Shown in pieces: positions 9,066-17,820 of a stretch of 64,000 bases of DNA. Within the stretch, counting starts at the first letter, position 1. Each line of letters begins with the position of its first letter. The DNA lies in contig JBKQLU010000066.1 in the NCBI GenBank assembly GCA_052326585.1, positions 1 through 64,000 on the forward strand, written 5' to 3'. The stretch comes from JAPLJC01 sp052326585. GTDB taxonomy: Bacteria > Desulfobacterota > Desulfobaccia > Desulfobaccales > 0-14-0-80-60-11. Below the pieces are notes generated by a model. It saw nothing but the letters and a program-made list of their open reading frames with translations, did no database searches and was not told the DNA's origin. The translations under genes and the position numbers were made by a program.

Positions 9066-9134
9066 AAATTTAGAGGAAGATTCCTTATGGCACTTGGCCT
9101 GTCTAAACTTTAAAACCCCCAACTCGACCTAACC

Positions 9135-10340
9135 ATGCCTTCCGTGGCTCTCATCGGACCGGAGCTCTATCCCATCCCGCCCATCCGGGGCGGCGCGGCC
9201 GAGCTCTTCATCGAGCAGGTGGCGGCCCGCTTTCAGGACTGGCGCCCGCTGGTCATCGGGGTATCGGACCCGGAGTTGCCGGCGCGGGAGGTGCGCCAGG
9301 GAGTGGAATATTTCCGCATCCCTTTGCAGGGCTGGCGCAAATGGCTCTACTGCCGTGGCCGCCGCTACTTTCCTTTTTATGACCGTCAGGTGGCCCGGCT
9401 GCTGGCCCTTCTTAAACCGGATTTGCTCCATGTGCACAACCGCCCCTTGTTGGCCTCCCAGTTGAAACGGCGGCTCGGCCCCGGGATTCCGGTGATCCTC
9501 CATATGCACAACCTCATCGACTCTCTGGGAAAACGCGAAAAGCCCCGGCCCGGGGAAGCGATCCCCCTGGAGGGCTTCATCGCCTGCAGCCGTTTCGTGC
9601 TGGAGCGGGAAAGCGCCAGGTTGGGCGCCGGGGCTGCCTTCCGGCGGGTGGTTTATAACGGGGTGGAAGTGGCAGCCTTCCCTAACCGCTGGCAGGATGA
9701 AGCCGCGGTGCGCCGGGCGCGGCAACCTTACCGGCTCAGCCAAGAGCCCACCGTCCTGTTCGCCGGCAAACTCCGGGAAAGCAAAGGGGTGCAGGTGCTG
9801 CTGGCGGCCATGGAGCACGTCTGGCAGAGCCTGCCCCAGGCGGCCCTGGTCCTGGCCGGGGGCACGGAATACGGCCAGGGGCGCACCATGCGGCAGACCC
9901 CGTTTCTCAAGGAGCTGCGCCGGCAGATGGCCCGGGCCGCGGGCCGCGTGGTGCTCACCGGCTTCCTGCCGTATCCTGAGATGCCCCGGGCCTATCTCCT
10001 GGGGGACGTCTTCGTGGGCCCCTCCCAGGTGGAGGAGGGGCTGGGCCTGGTCTTCCTGGAGGCGGCGGCCGCGGGGCTGCCCATCATCGCCACCGCCAGG
10101 GGCGGCATTCCCGAGGTGGTGCAAGACGGGGGCAACGGCTTGTTGCTTAAGCGGCAAGACGACCCCGGGGAGCTGGCGGAGAAGATCCTCCAGTTGCTTC
10201 GGGATCGGGAGCTGAGCCAACGGTTGGGGCGCCAGGGCCGGGAATGGGTATCGAGCCACTTTTCCTGGGAGCAGGCCGCCCACCGCCTGGAGCAGGTCTA
10301 TGCTGAAGTCACGGGCCGGGGATCAGGCGCCGGGGGTTAA
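9135..10340 (+). CDS. Glycosyltransferase family 4
   Basis: 401-residue GT-B fold glycosyltransferase. The N-terminal acceptor domain begins SVALIGPELYPIPPIRGGAAE (a Gly-rich loop characteristic of GT4), and the sugar-nucleotide domain includes VLFAGKLRESKGVQVLLAAM and the EX7E-type segment VGPSQVEEGLGLVFLEAAAAGLPIIATARGG. No signal peptide or membrane helix is seen, so it probably acts at the cytoplasmic membrane face on a lipid-linked acceptor. It is followed after 91 bases by a GT9 heptosyltransferase-like gene on the same strand, suggesting a shared role in lipopolysaccharide core or another surface glycan. Donor and acceptor are unknown. Confidence 0.88.
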   Translation: MPSVALIGPELYPIPPIRGGAAELFIEQVAARFQDWRPLVIGVSDPELPAREVRQGVEYFRIPLQGWRKWLYCRGRRYFPFYDRQVARLLALLKPDLLHVHNRPLLASQLKRRLGPGIPVILHMHNLIDSLGKREKPRPGEAIPLEGFIACSRFVLERESARLGAGAAFRRVVYNGVEVAAFPNRWQDEAAVRRARQPYRLSQEPTVLFAGKLRESKGVQVLLAAMEHVWQSLPQAALVLAGGTEYGQGRTMRQTPFLKELRRQMARAAGRVVLTGFLPYPEMPRAYLLGDVFVGPSQVEEGLGLVFLEAAAAGLPIIATARGGIPEVVQDGGNGLLLKRQDDPGELAEKILQLLRDRELSQRLGRQGREWVSSHFSWEQAAHRLEQVYAEVTGRGSGAGG

Positions 10341-10431
10341 CCTTACCCAAAGACCTAAAAAACCCAAAAATCAAAAATTCTCTGACACGGGCCCCTTTAA
10401 CTTTAAGCAGTTGAACTTGGAACTCTGAACC

Positions 10432-11580
10432 ATGTGGCATAAGATTTTATCGACCCTGAGCCGCCAATATCTGCGGCGCCGGCTGGCCCGGCGGCCGCCC
10501 CGGCCCCTTACGGACCTGCAGCCGGCCGGGGTCCGGCGGGTGCTGCTCATCAGCGCCACCGCCCTGGGAGACACCCTCTTCTCCACCCCGGCCATCCGGG
10601 CCCTGAAAGAGCGTTTTCCGGCCTGGGAGCTGGAAGTCCTGGGCCACCGGGTCTTTGGAACGCTGCTGGCCCATAACCCCCACCTGACCCGGCTCTATAC
10701 CTACCCCGGCCGGCGGCGCCAGCTTCTCCGGTTGATCCGGGAATTGCGCGGCCGGCGCTACGACCTGGTCATCATCCTGCACGGCAACGACCCCGAGGCC
10801 ACCCTGGTGGCGCATCTGACCGGCAGCCCCTTTATCGTCGGTTCCGCGGCCAGCCCCCTGTCCTTTGCCTATGCGGCCCGGGTGCCCCAGCCGGCAGACC
10901 CCTTTAGCCATGCCATTGAGCGGCGCCTAGATTACGTGCGCCTCCTGGGCGCTGATACTGCCAACCACCGCATGGACCTCTGCTTGACCCCGGGAGAGGC
11001 GGCCGCAGCCCAAGCCATCTTATCCGTCCATTTCGGGAAGGTCCCTCCCCTCCTGTTGGCCCTGCACCCCACCGGCTCCGACCCTTACAAATGGTGGCCG
11101 GCGGAGAATTTCGCGGCATTGGGGAATTTTCTCTCTGAAAGCTATGGGGCGTCCCTGCTGATTATCAGCGGCGGCAGGGACCGCAGCCAGGCCGAGGCCA
11201 TCGCGGCCCGCATCCACGGCCCCAGTCTGGTGACCGGGGGGCGCTTTCCCCTGCTTACGGTGGCCGCCCTGCTCCGGCACTGCCGGCTCCTGGTGGCCAA
11301 CGACAGCGGCCCTTTACACCTGGGCCTGGCCTTGGGGGTGCCCAGCATCGCCCTCATCGGGGCCGACCACCCCGCCCGGATAGGGCCGCATCAGGTGGAA
11401 TGGGGCGTCTCTCTGCACCGACGACCGGAGGTTTGCAGCCAGGAACCGTGCCTGTTGCGGAAGTGCCCCGATAACCGCTGCCTGTCGGCCATCGAGGTCG
11501 CGGCGGTGGTGAATCTAATTAAGGAATGGTGGGAGCCGCGGTTTTCCTTAAGCAAAGAACCTTGCGGTCCCCTGGGATGA
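10432..11580 (+). CDS. Glycosyltransferase family 9 (heptosyltransferase-like)
   Basis: 382 residues. The family signature VLLISATALGDTLFSTPAIRALKERFP lies at about residues 38-64, and the ADP-heptose-binding region VANDSGPLHLGLALGVPSIALIG is near residue 285. ADVRR-type GT9 enzymes such as WaaC, WaaF and WaaQ add heptose to lipopolysaccharide core. The Cys-rich tail (CSQEPCLLRKCPDNRC) is common in this family. The leader between this gene and the GT4 gene holds an imperfect repeat of AACTTTGAACC-like words. It ends 43 bases from the convergent AAA+ ATPase gene. Which heptosyltransferase step it performs is not resolvable. Confidence 0.9.
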   Translation: MWHKILSTLSRQYLRRRLARRPPRPLTDLQPAGVRRVLLISATALGDTLFSTPAIRALKERFPAWELEVLGHRVFGTLLAHNPHLTRLYTYPGRRRQLLRLIRELRGRRYDLVIILHGNDPEATLVAHLTGSPFIVGSAASPLSFAYAARVPQPADPFSHAIERRLDYVRLLGADTANHRMDLCLTPGEAAAAQAILSVHFGKVPPLLLALHPTGSDPYKWWPAENFAALGNFLSESYGASLLIISGGRDRSQAEAIAARIHGPSLVTGGRFPLLTVAALLRHCRLLVANDSGPLHLGLALGVPSIALIGADHPARIGPHQVEWGVSLHRRPEVCSQEPCLLRKCPDNRCLSAIEVAAVVNLIKEWWEPRFSLSKEPCGPLG

Positions 11581-11623
11581 TCTCCGGCACCGGGGTTGCT
11601 CACCTGGGAGCAGGAAGTAGAGG

Positions 11624-13105
11624 CTAGATTTCCACGTCCGCGGTTTGCGATTCCCTCTTGACCTCGTCATAATCAACGTAGCCGATATTCTTGACAAAAT
11701 AGGTGCTGCAGGCCAGATCCAATTCCTTGAAGGTGAGTTCCGGGGCTCGCCGCCAGAACTTGGCGCGGTCCAATACCTTCTCCACCAGGTCTCGGGGGTG
11801 GCAGGCGCGTAGCGGATGACCACCCTCATCGTAGTAGCGCGTCATGATCTGTTTGACTACCGGCTCGTCAAAGGCGACCCCATATTGTTCACAGACCCGG
11901 CGGAAAATCTCCAGGTATTGTGGCGCGGTGACATCGCCCAGAAAGATCTTATGGCGAATCCGGCGGAAAAAGGCCTCGTCGGCCAGGTTGCCAGGGTTGA
12001 GGTTGGTGCAAAAGATGACGAGCTGGTCAAAGGGAATGGCAAACTGCTGGCCGGTGTGGAGGTTACAGAAATCCTGCCGGCCCTCCAGGGGAAACATCCA
12101 GCGGTTCAGCAAGGCCTGGGGAGAAATCCGCTGGCGGCCAAAATCGTCAATGATCAAGATCCCATTGTTGGCTTGCATCTGATGGGGCGCTTCATAATGC
12201 TTGCCAACGGGGTCGTATTTGGGTTCCAGGGCGGCCTCAGTCATCTCGCCGCCGGCAGTTATGACCGGCCGCCGGCATAAGATCCAGCGGGGGTCGCAGG
12301 CCGGGCGACCGTCGGGGACTGCCGCAACCGGCTGATGGATGGCTTTATCGAAAACCCGGATGATTTGCCCATGGACATAAAGGGCATAGGGGATGTAGAC
12401 CGGATCATCGAAGACCTCTGCCACAGTGCGGGCCGCCATGGTCTTGCCGTTGCCGGAAGGGCCGTAGACAAAGAGGGAGCGGCCGCTGGCAACCGCGGGG
12501 CCCAGGTCGTCAAAGAACCCCTCGGAGATCACATAATCTTGGAATACTTCCCGGAGACGCGCTTCCCGCACCTCCGCCCCCAGTATCGTTTGCGCTTCCA
12601 CCCAGTCCCAGTAATCCTCCATATTGACCGGCGCCGGCCCGATGTAACCGCTTAGCTCCAGGGCCTCCTTGGCAGCCTCCTTGCCAGCAGTGGAGAGGGT
12701 ATATCTGGTATCGACGGCCAGATGTCCTGGGGATGGGGTCAGGACGTCCCTGGGGCTGATATCCACGAACTTCTGCTGCTTCAGATAGTCCAACAGTAAT
12801 TCCAGCAACTGCATGGGGATCTTCAGACTCTCCGCGATGTCCCGGAGGGTGAAGTGGTAGCTGTAAAGGGCATGTTTCAAAAATAGCGGGGCCAGCATCT
12901 GCTCAGGCAGGCCAAGGTCCTCAAAGGATTGGGCCGGCAGCGGACAGGATTGGAGAAACGGGGCCAGCTCCCCGGGCTTCATGATGCCCAGTTCCGTCAG
13001 GTGCTTGGCCAGGAACCCCCGGTATTGCTTTTGGCGGCGGAGCGCCGGGGCCAGTTGCGCGGCGGTCAGGGCCTTGGCTTCGAGCAGTCGACCGGCCAGG
13101 TTCAC
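11624..13105 (-). CDS. AAA+ ATPase linked to the Tad pilus locus
   Basis: 493-residue ATPase. The first ~60 residues (LLEAKALTAAQLAPALRRQK) resemble the N-terminal domain of GspE/MshE-type ATPases. A helical, winged-helix-like part follows, then an AAA+ domain with Walker A YGPSGNGKT near residue 218 and Walker B GILIIDDFGR, plus a sensor-type FCTNLNP. The N/Asp-rich segment and C-terminal lid (LRACHPRDLVEKVLDRAKF) fit ATPases that load or remodel protein complexes. The start is GTG, with a weak GAGGG upstream. It lies 87 bases after the TadG-like gene, on the same strand, beyond a small terminator. A role in pilus regulation or assembly is inferred from position only. Confidence 0.75.
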   Translation of the reverse strand: MNLAGRLLEAKALTAAQLAPALRRQKQYRGFLAKHLTELGIMKPGELAPFLQSCPLPAQSFEDLGLPEQMLAPLFLKHALYSYHFTLRDIAESLKIPMQLLELLLDYLKQQKFVDISPRDVLTPSPGHLAVDTRYTLSTAGKEAAKEALELSGYIGPAPVNMEDYWDWVEAQTILGAEVREARLREVFQDYVISEGFFDDLGPAVASGRSLFVYGPSGNGKTMAARTVAEVFDDPVYIPYALYVHGQIIRVFDKAIHQPVAAVPDGRPACDPRWILCRRPVITAGGEMTEAALEPKYDPVGKHYEAPHQMQANNGILIIDDFGRQRISPQALLNRWMFPLEGRQDFCNLHTGQQFAIPFDQLVIFCTNLNPGNLADEAFFRRIRHKIFLGDVTAPQYLEIFRRVCEQYGVAFDEPVVKQIMTRYYDEGGHPLRACHPRDLVEKVLDRAKFWRRAPELTFKELDLACSTYFVKNIGYVDYDEVKRESQTADVEI

Positions 13106-13171
13106 GGATTTGCCCTCGCGTCAGGATGAAATTTTATGACCAGGATGGGGCCAGCCCTTGCCGATCCCCCC

Positions 13172-13189
13172 AAAAGCCGCACCTGCGGC
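13172..13189 (-). terminator. Small terminator after the tad operon
   Basis: On the minus strand a GCCGC-AGGT-GCGGC hairpin is followed directly by TTTT, starting just past the TAA of the TadG-like gene. The short stem suggests partial termination, which could allow read-through into the AAA+ ATPase gene. Confidence 0.5.
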
Positions 13190-13192
13190 GCT

Positions 13193-14419
13193 TTATTGCA
13201 CCAGTTCCGGCAGGCCAAATTGCTGCAGGGCCGTTATCGGAAAATTCCCATTAATATTTTGTGACCCATTTAGTATAATGCGGTTCGCTACTACAATCCC
13301 ATTTAAATTAAATGACCCATTAAGGGTTACCGTACCATTAGGAGCATATACGATTATAGTTGCATTACCATTGGCGAGATTTTCTGAGCCATTAATGACA
13401 ATATTGCCATTGGCCGAATAGAGAAAAATTTGGTTAGAACCGGTAATAGCTGCCGAGCCATTCACAGTTATATTGCCGGTCGCCAAAAGCGCGCCACTAT
13501 AAGTAAGCGATCCGTTTATTGTTGCCGTACCAGTTACATATATATTGCCGGTTGCATTCACATTACCATTAAATACTTCATTACCATTATAAATGGTTGT
13601 AGCTGTTGCGGCAATCTGGGAACTATAGTTAGGCATGGCAATGGTTGTTGCCCCCCCAGATTGTGATCCTATCTGAGCAGTACCATTCACGCTTATATCC
13701 GAAGCCGTGTCAGCTTCAGCGGAACCTATGGTTTCGGAGCCGTTGATATTTACCCCCCCCACACCGTAGGCGTTTCCGGTAATATTTTCACTGCCATTTA
13801 TAGATAGCAGACCGTTGGTACCTGCCGACCCCGTGACCGTATTAGATCCATTAATTGGGAAGTTAAGGTTGGAGAAAAGGGTAAAATTAAAAGGCCCGCC
13901 CGGATTTGCCAGTACTCTGGCGGTCGCCAGGCCGCCCACGTTAACGGTGCTGATACCGAAGATCTGGCCAAAAGTCAGGGCTACCGGGCCATTATTAGAT
14001 CCGGCCATCTTCTGAACCGTCACCTTGACTGCCGGGGCATCTGTGGGGCCTGGAACGATTCCCGTGGATAGTAAGTTGGCCGGGGCGGTGCTGGGGGACC
14101 AGGTGGTGTTCCAATATCCGGTTTGCACTTGGGCCGTGACCAGGTATTGGGTATCGGCTTTATTTAATTGGACCGCAGAGAGTGCGGCTGCCTGGCCCGC
14201 GGCCCAATCGGGAGTACCAGTAGTGTTATTCAGGTATAGGGCCCGGGCCCCGGCCAGGGCCCCGGCATCCGCGGCATTCTGGAGCTGATTTCTCACCAGC
14301 ATCAGGTGCCCCAGATCGATGACGATGGCCAACAGGCCAAAGAAAGCCACCATCATGACGATGGTGATGGCGGCCACCGAGCCGCGGCTGCCCTTCAGGA
14401 AAGAATCCCACCGTTTCAA
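13193..14419 (-). CDS. TadG-like protein with Asn-Gly-Ser repeat domain
   Basis: 408 residues from a TTG start. AAGGAG lies six bases upstream of that TTG and gives the N-terminus MKRWDSFLKGSRGSVAAIT; the longer frame (GTG at 14482) would run back into tadC. A single membrane helix (about residues 13-37) and NQLQNAADAGALAGARAL mark the TadE/TadG-like module. From about residue 185 to the end, the protein is a run of short units built on NGS/NGT/TGN (SINGSENITGN, VNINGSETIGS, IVINGSENLANGN), suggesting a beta-solenoid. The DNA here (about 13205-13870) is strikingly AT-richer than its surroundings. TadG-like proteins are minor pseudopilins or envelope anchors. An adhesin-like role for the repeats is inferred. 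Confidence 0.8.
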   Translation of the reverse strand: MKRWDSFLKGSRGSVAAITIVMMVAFFGLLAIVIDLGHLMLVRNQLQNAADAGALAGARALYLNNTTGTPDWAAGQAAALSAVQLNKADTQYLVTAQVQTGYWNTTWSPSTAPANLLSTGIVPGPTDAPAVKVTVQKMAGSNNGPVALTFGQIFGISTVNVGGLATARVLANPGGPFNFTLFSNLNFPINGSNTVTGSAGTNGLLSINGSENITGNAYGVGGVNINGSETIGSAEADTASDISVNGTAQIGSQSGGATTIAMPNYSSQIAATATTIYNGNEVFNGNVNATGNIYVTGTATINGSLTYSGALLATGNITVNGSAAITGSNQIFLYSANGNIVINGSENLANGNATIIVYAPNGTVTLNGSFNLNGIVVANRIILNGSQNINGNFPITALQQFGLPELVQ

Positions 14420-14447
14420 GGAATGCTCCTTCGTTTTCGCTTTCTGG

Positions 14448-15413
14448 TCAGAAACCGCTTGTTGAGGCTGCCTGTCCCACACCCAAGCCGCTGCCCAGCC
14501 ATTTTGCCATTTGGATGAGGCCCGGCCCGGCTACCACGATCAGGATGGCCGGTAAGATGAGAATAATTAGCGGGAAGATGATCTTCACCGGCAGTTTGGC
14601 GGCCCGCTCCTCCGCCCGCAATAGCCGCTGGGTGCGAACGAATTCGGCATGGTGCCGGAGAGCTTCGCCGATGCTGGCCCCCAACTTTTGTGATTGCACC
14701 ATCAGTCCCACCACCGAGCGGATGCTCTGCACCCCGGTGCGGTGGGCGATATTATCGAAGGCCTCGGACCAGGGGATGCCGGTGCGCAGCTCGCCGGCGG
14801 CTATCTGCAGCTCATCCGAGAAGTCCTGGTAAACGCCGCGAGTCTCCTCGGCCACCCGCTGTAAGCTGGCGTTTAGGGATAGACCTGCTTCCATGCAGAT
14901 TACGAACATGTCCAGGATATCAGGCAGGGCCTTGTCCAGCCGTTCCTGGCGGTGTTTGATCTTGTAAGACAGGACCACGGTCGGGAAAAAAAAGCCAAAA
15001 AAGGCGAGGACCATGGCGATAAGAAAGGGGATGGGGCGGCCAACCTGTCCTTGGATCACGGCATATAGGGCCACGGGCAGGCTGAGGGCAAAGGCCGTAA
15101 AAATTCTGAATCCCAAATAGATGGTCACCGCCTGGGGGCGCCGATAACCAGCGCGGATCAGGTCCATGCGCATTTCGCTAACCTTGGCGGCATCGGGGGT
15201 CAACCACTGCCCGAAAGCGGCCAGGGCCTCCAAGGACCTCTCCTGGACGCTGCGGCCGATCAATTCCTTGGGTTTCAACAGGATGGAGCCGGAGCCGTCC
15301 CTTGCGTCTAGGGCCCGAGATTTCACCCGCTGTCTTCTATCCCAAAATACTTCAGCCCCATAGGCCACCATGAAGGTGGCGATGAAGACGGCGACCAGGA
15401 CAATCATCATCAT
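14448..15413 (-). CDS. tadC: Tad pilus inner-membrane platform protein TadC
   Basis: 321-residue GspF/T2SS-F family protein with membrane helices near both ends of a cytoplasmic domain (about residues 1-20, 100-145 and 275-300). The central block DKALPDILDMFVICMEAGLSLNASLQRVAEET, then LGASIGEALRHHAEFVRTQRL, is the family signature. TadC pairs with TadB to form the platform on which TadA acts. It follows tadB by 18 bases and precedes the TadG-like gene by 28 bases. Order and size are as in other tad loci. Confidence 0.9.
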   Translation of the reverse strand: MMMIVLVAVFIATFMVAYGAEVFWDRRQRVKSRALDARDGSGSILLKPKELIGRSVQERSLEALAAFGQWLTPDAAKVSEMRMDLIRAGYRRPQAVTIYLGFRIFTAFALSLPVALYAVIQGQVGRPIPFLIAMVLAFFGFFFPTVVLSYKIKHRQERLDKALPDILDMFVICMEAGLSLNASLQRVAEETRGVYQDFSDELQIAAGELRTGIPWSEAFDNIAHRTGVQSIRSVVGLMVQSQKLGASIGEALRHHAEFVRTQRLLRAEERAAKLPVKIIFPLIILILPAILIVVAGPGLIQMAKWLGSGLGVGQAASTSGF

Positions 15414-15431
15414 ATCAGACTCCTTGGCCCT

Positions 15432-16421
15432 CTAAGTCCCCAGGGCACGAACCATTCTCCTGATCAGATAGCCTCCCAAGGCGGCCATGCATGCTCCCCC
15501 GATCAAAATCTTTATGCCTAAAGGCGATGTGGTTAGGATTTTTTCGTAATTGGGAGCCACTATCATCAGTCCCAAAAAGGAGACGAAGGGGGCGCCCATC
15601 ATGATGGAGGCGGAAATGCGCCCCGAGGCGGCCAAGGCCCGGACTTTGGCTTTGAAATTTAAACGGTTGCGCACCACCCGGGCGATGTTTTCCATCAGTT
15701 CGGCCAGGTTGCCGCCGGTTTCCTGCTGGATGACCACCGCGGAGACGAAATAACGGAGGTCCATGCTGTCCACCCGCCGCAGCATGTGGGTCAGGGAGTC
15801 CGGGACGCCGATCCCCAATTTCTGTTCTTCATAGGAAATTTTCATTTCAGTCCCTATGGGATCGTCCATTTCCTGGCCCAGAAGCTCAATGGCAGATGGC
15901 AAGGTATGCCCGGCGCGCAGTGACCTGGACAGCAGTTCCATGGCATCGGGCATCAGAGCTTCGAAGGCCACGGCCTTACGGTTTTTTTTCATTTTCAGAT
16001 ATAGGTAAGGCAGCGGTGTCAGGGCTGCCGCAATCAGGCACACCATCATAAGGTCTCGGGTGAGCATATAGAAGACGAGACAGGTCCCCAGATCCAGGAG
16101 AAGAAATTGCCCCCAAAAATTCCCCGGGGTTTGATAGACGTCCGCCTGCAGCATGAGGGTCTGCATCCGGGCCATCCGCCCGGGCCCCAGGACTCTCATC
16201 CATTGGCCCCAACCCCAGTTCGCCTGGTCGTCCGTTCTCTCTTTGAGAAGCCGGGCGCGACGCAGATACTCGCTATTGTCCTTGAGTATTTGATCCACTT
16301 TGTGCCGTTTGCGGATCGGTTCCAGAAAGACTTGATAAATCGCCATGACCAGCAGGATGACTGCCATCAGCACCGCGGTCAGGGCGGCGGCGTACAGGAT
16401 CTGCTTAAGATCGAGGTTCAT
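15432..16421 (-). CDS. tadB: Tad pilus inner-membrane platform protein TadB
   Basis: 329-residue T2SS-F family protein. Membrane helices occur at about residues 8-30, 105-140, 270-290 and 300-320. The cytoplasmic part contains ALMPDAMELLSRSLRAGHTLPSAIELLGQEM and VIQQETGGNLAELMENIARVVRNR, typical of TadB/CpaG. It forms the pilus assembly platform with TadC. It lies 32 bases downstream of tadA and 18 bases upstream of tadC, and is surely cotranscribed with both. Confidence 0.9.
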   Translation of the reverse strand: MNLDLKQILYAAALTAVLMAVILLVMAIYQVFLEPIRKRHKVDQILKDNSEYLRRARLLKERTDDQANWGWGQWMRVLGPGRMARMQTLMLQADVYQTPGNFWGQFLLLDLGTCLVFYMLTRDLMMVCLIAAALTPLPYLYLKMKKNRKAVAFEALMPDAMELLSRSLRAGHTLPSAIELLGQEMDDPIGTEMKISYEEQKLGIGVPDSLTHMLRRVDSMDLRYFVSAVVIQQETGGNLAELMENIARVVRNRLNFKAKVRALAASGRISASIMMGAPFVSFLGLMIVAPNYEKILTTSPLGIKILIGGACMAALGGYLIRRMVRALGT

Positions 16422-16453
16422 GACCTGCCTCTCTCACCCTCGGGGGCCTGGCG

Positions 16454-17818
16454 CTAAGATCGCCCGCCCGGAGGGGTAAAAAAGTATTCCGGTGGAATGG
16501 TAATCCCGAACGTCTGGGCGCGGTTGACAAATTGGGGCCTGATGCCGGTGGGGACATACTGGCCCATTATCTGGCCGGACTCTGAGACGCCGCGACGGTC
16601 GAAGACAAAGATGTCCTGCAGACTGATAACTTCTCCTTCCATGCCGGTGATTTCCGAAATGCTGACAACGCGCCGGACCCCGTCGCTATGCCGGGCCAAC
16701 TGGATGATGACATCCAGGGAAGAGCTGATTAAATGGCGCAGGGCCTTTTCGGGAATCTGATAGCCGGCCAGGTTAACCATGGTTTCCAGGCGGAGCAAGG
16801 CGTCCCGGGGACTATTGGCATGGATGGTGGTCATGGAGCCCTCGTGCCCGGTATTCATGGCTTGAAACATATCCATAACTTCAGGTCCCCGCACCTCGCC
16901 CACGATAATCCGGTCGGGCCGCATCCGTAAGGCATTACGGACCAGATCCCTCTGGTTTATCTCTCCTTTGCCTTCGATGTTAGGCGGTCGCGTCTCCAAG
17001 CCGACGACGTTCTTTTTCTGTAATTGCAGTTCGGCGGCATCCTCGATGGTGACAATGCGTTCTTCGTTCCCGAGGTAGGTGGAAATGATGTTAAGCATAG
17101 TAGTCTTGCCGGACCCGGTGCCGCCGGAGATCAGAACATTTAACTTGCTCTTGACCACGGCCTGGATCACTTCGCCCATCTCCGGGGTGAGGGTCCCCCG
17201 GGACAGAACCTCATCCATGGTGGGGCGCATCACCATAAACCGCCGGATGGAGAGGACCGGCCCGGCCAAGGCCAGGGGCGGGATGATGGCGTTGACCCGG
17301 GAGCCATCCGGCAGACGGGCGTCCACCATGGGAGAGGATTCATCGATACGGCGCCCGACGTTGCTGACGATCTTATTAATAATCCTCATCAGGTGGGTAT
17401 TGTCCCGGAAGCGCACCCCGGTAAGTTCCAGAAGGCCGGCGCGTTCGACATAGACCTCGTCATAGCGGTTCACCAAAATATCCGATATGGTGTTGTCTCG
17501 GACCAACGGCTCCAGGGGACCCAATCCCAGGATCTCGAATTCCAGTTCCTGGGCCAGGCGGGTCCGTTCCTCAGAGTTCAGGGGGAAGGGGTCTTCGGCC
17601 AACAACTGGGAGATGGCCTGGCGGATCTGCGTGGCCACCATTTCTTCTTCCATGGTCTCGAACTGGGACACATCCAGGCGTTCCACCAGGTCCCGGTGGA
17701 GGCGACCCTTGATCTCATAGAGGCGCTTCTCACGTTCGGACCCTTCAAAAGGCCGTTCTACATACGCCGCGGGCTGCGGACCGCGCTTTTCCTTTATTTC
17801 AGTAGGTAGCCATCCCAT
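16454..17818 (-). CDS. tadA: Tad pilus assembly ATPase TadA/CpaF
   Basis: 454-residue secretion ATPase of the GspE/VirB11 family that powers Flp pilus extension and probably retraction. Walker A GGTGSGKTTMLN is at about residue 240. The Asp box and Walker B region reads RMRPDRIIVGEVRGPEVMDM, and the His box reads GHEGSMTTIHANSPRD. The N-terminal part (DISQF-like helical region, LVRDNTISDILVNRYDEVYVERAG) is the usual CpaF N-domain. It starts two bases after the tadZ stop, so the two are translationally linked. No key residue is missing. Confidence 0.94.
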   Translation of the reverse strand: MGWLPTEIKEKRGPQPAAYVERPFEGSEREKRLYEIKGRLHRDLVERLDVSQFETMEEEMVATQIRQAISQLLAEDPFPLNSEERTRLAQELEFEILGLGPLEPLVRDNTISDILVNRYDEVYVERAGLLELTGVRFRDNTHLMRIINKIVSNVGRRIDESSPMVDARLPDGSRVNAIIPPLALAGPVLSIRRFMVMRPTMDEVLSRGTLTPEMGEVIQAVVKSKLNVLISGGTGSGKTTMLNIISTYLGNEERIVTIEDAAELQLQKKNVVGLETRPPNIEGKGEINQRDLVRNALRMRPDRIIVGEVRGPEVMDMFQAMNTGHEGSMTTIHANSPRDALLRLETMVNLAGYQIPEKALRHLISSSLDVIIQLARHSDGVRRVVSISEITGMEGEVISLQDIFVFDRRGVSESGQIMGQYVPTGIRPQFVNRAQTFGITIPPEYFFTPPGGRS

Positions 17819-17820
17819 GA

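Noticed and set aside
9080..9100. Sigma54-like TGGCAC upstream of the GT4 gene
   Set aside because: The -12 GC is not at the required ten-base distance from GG.
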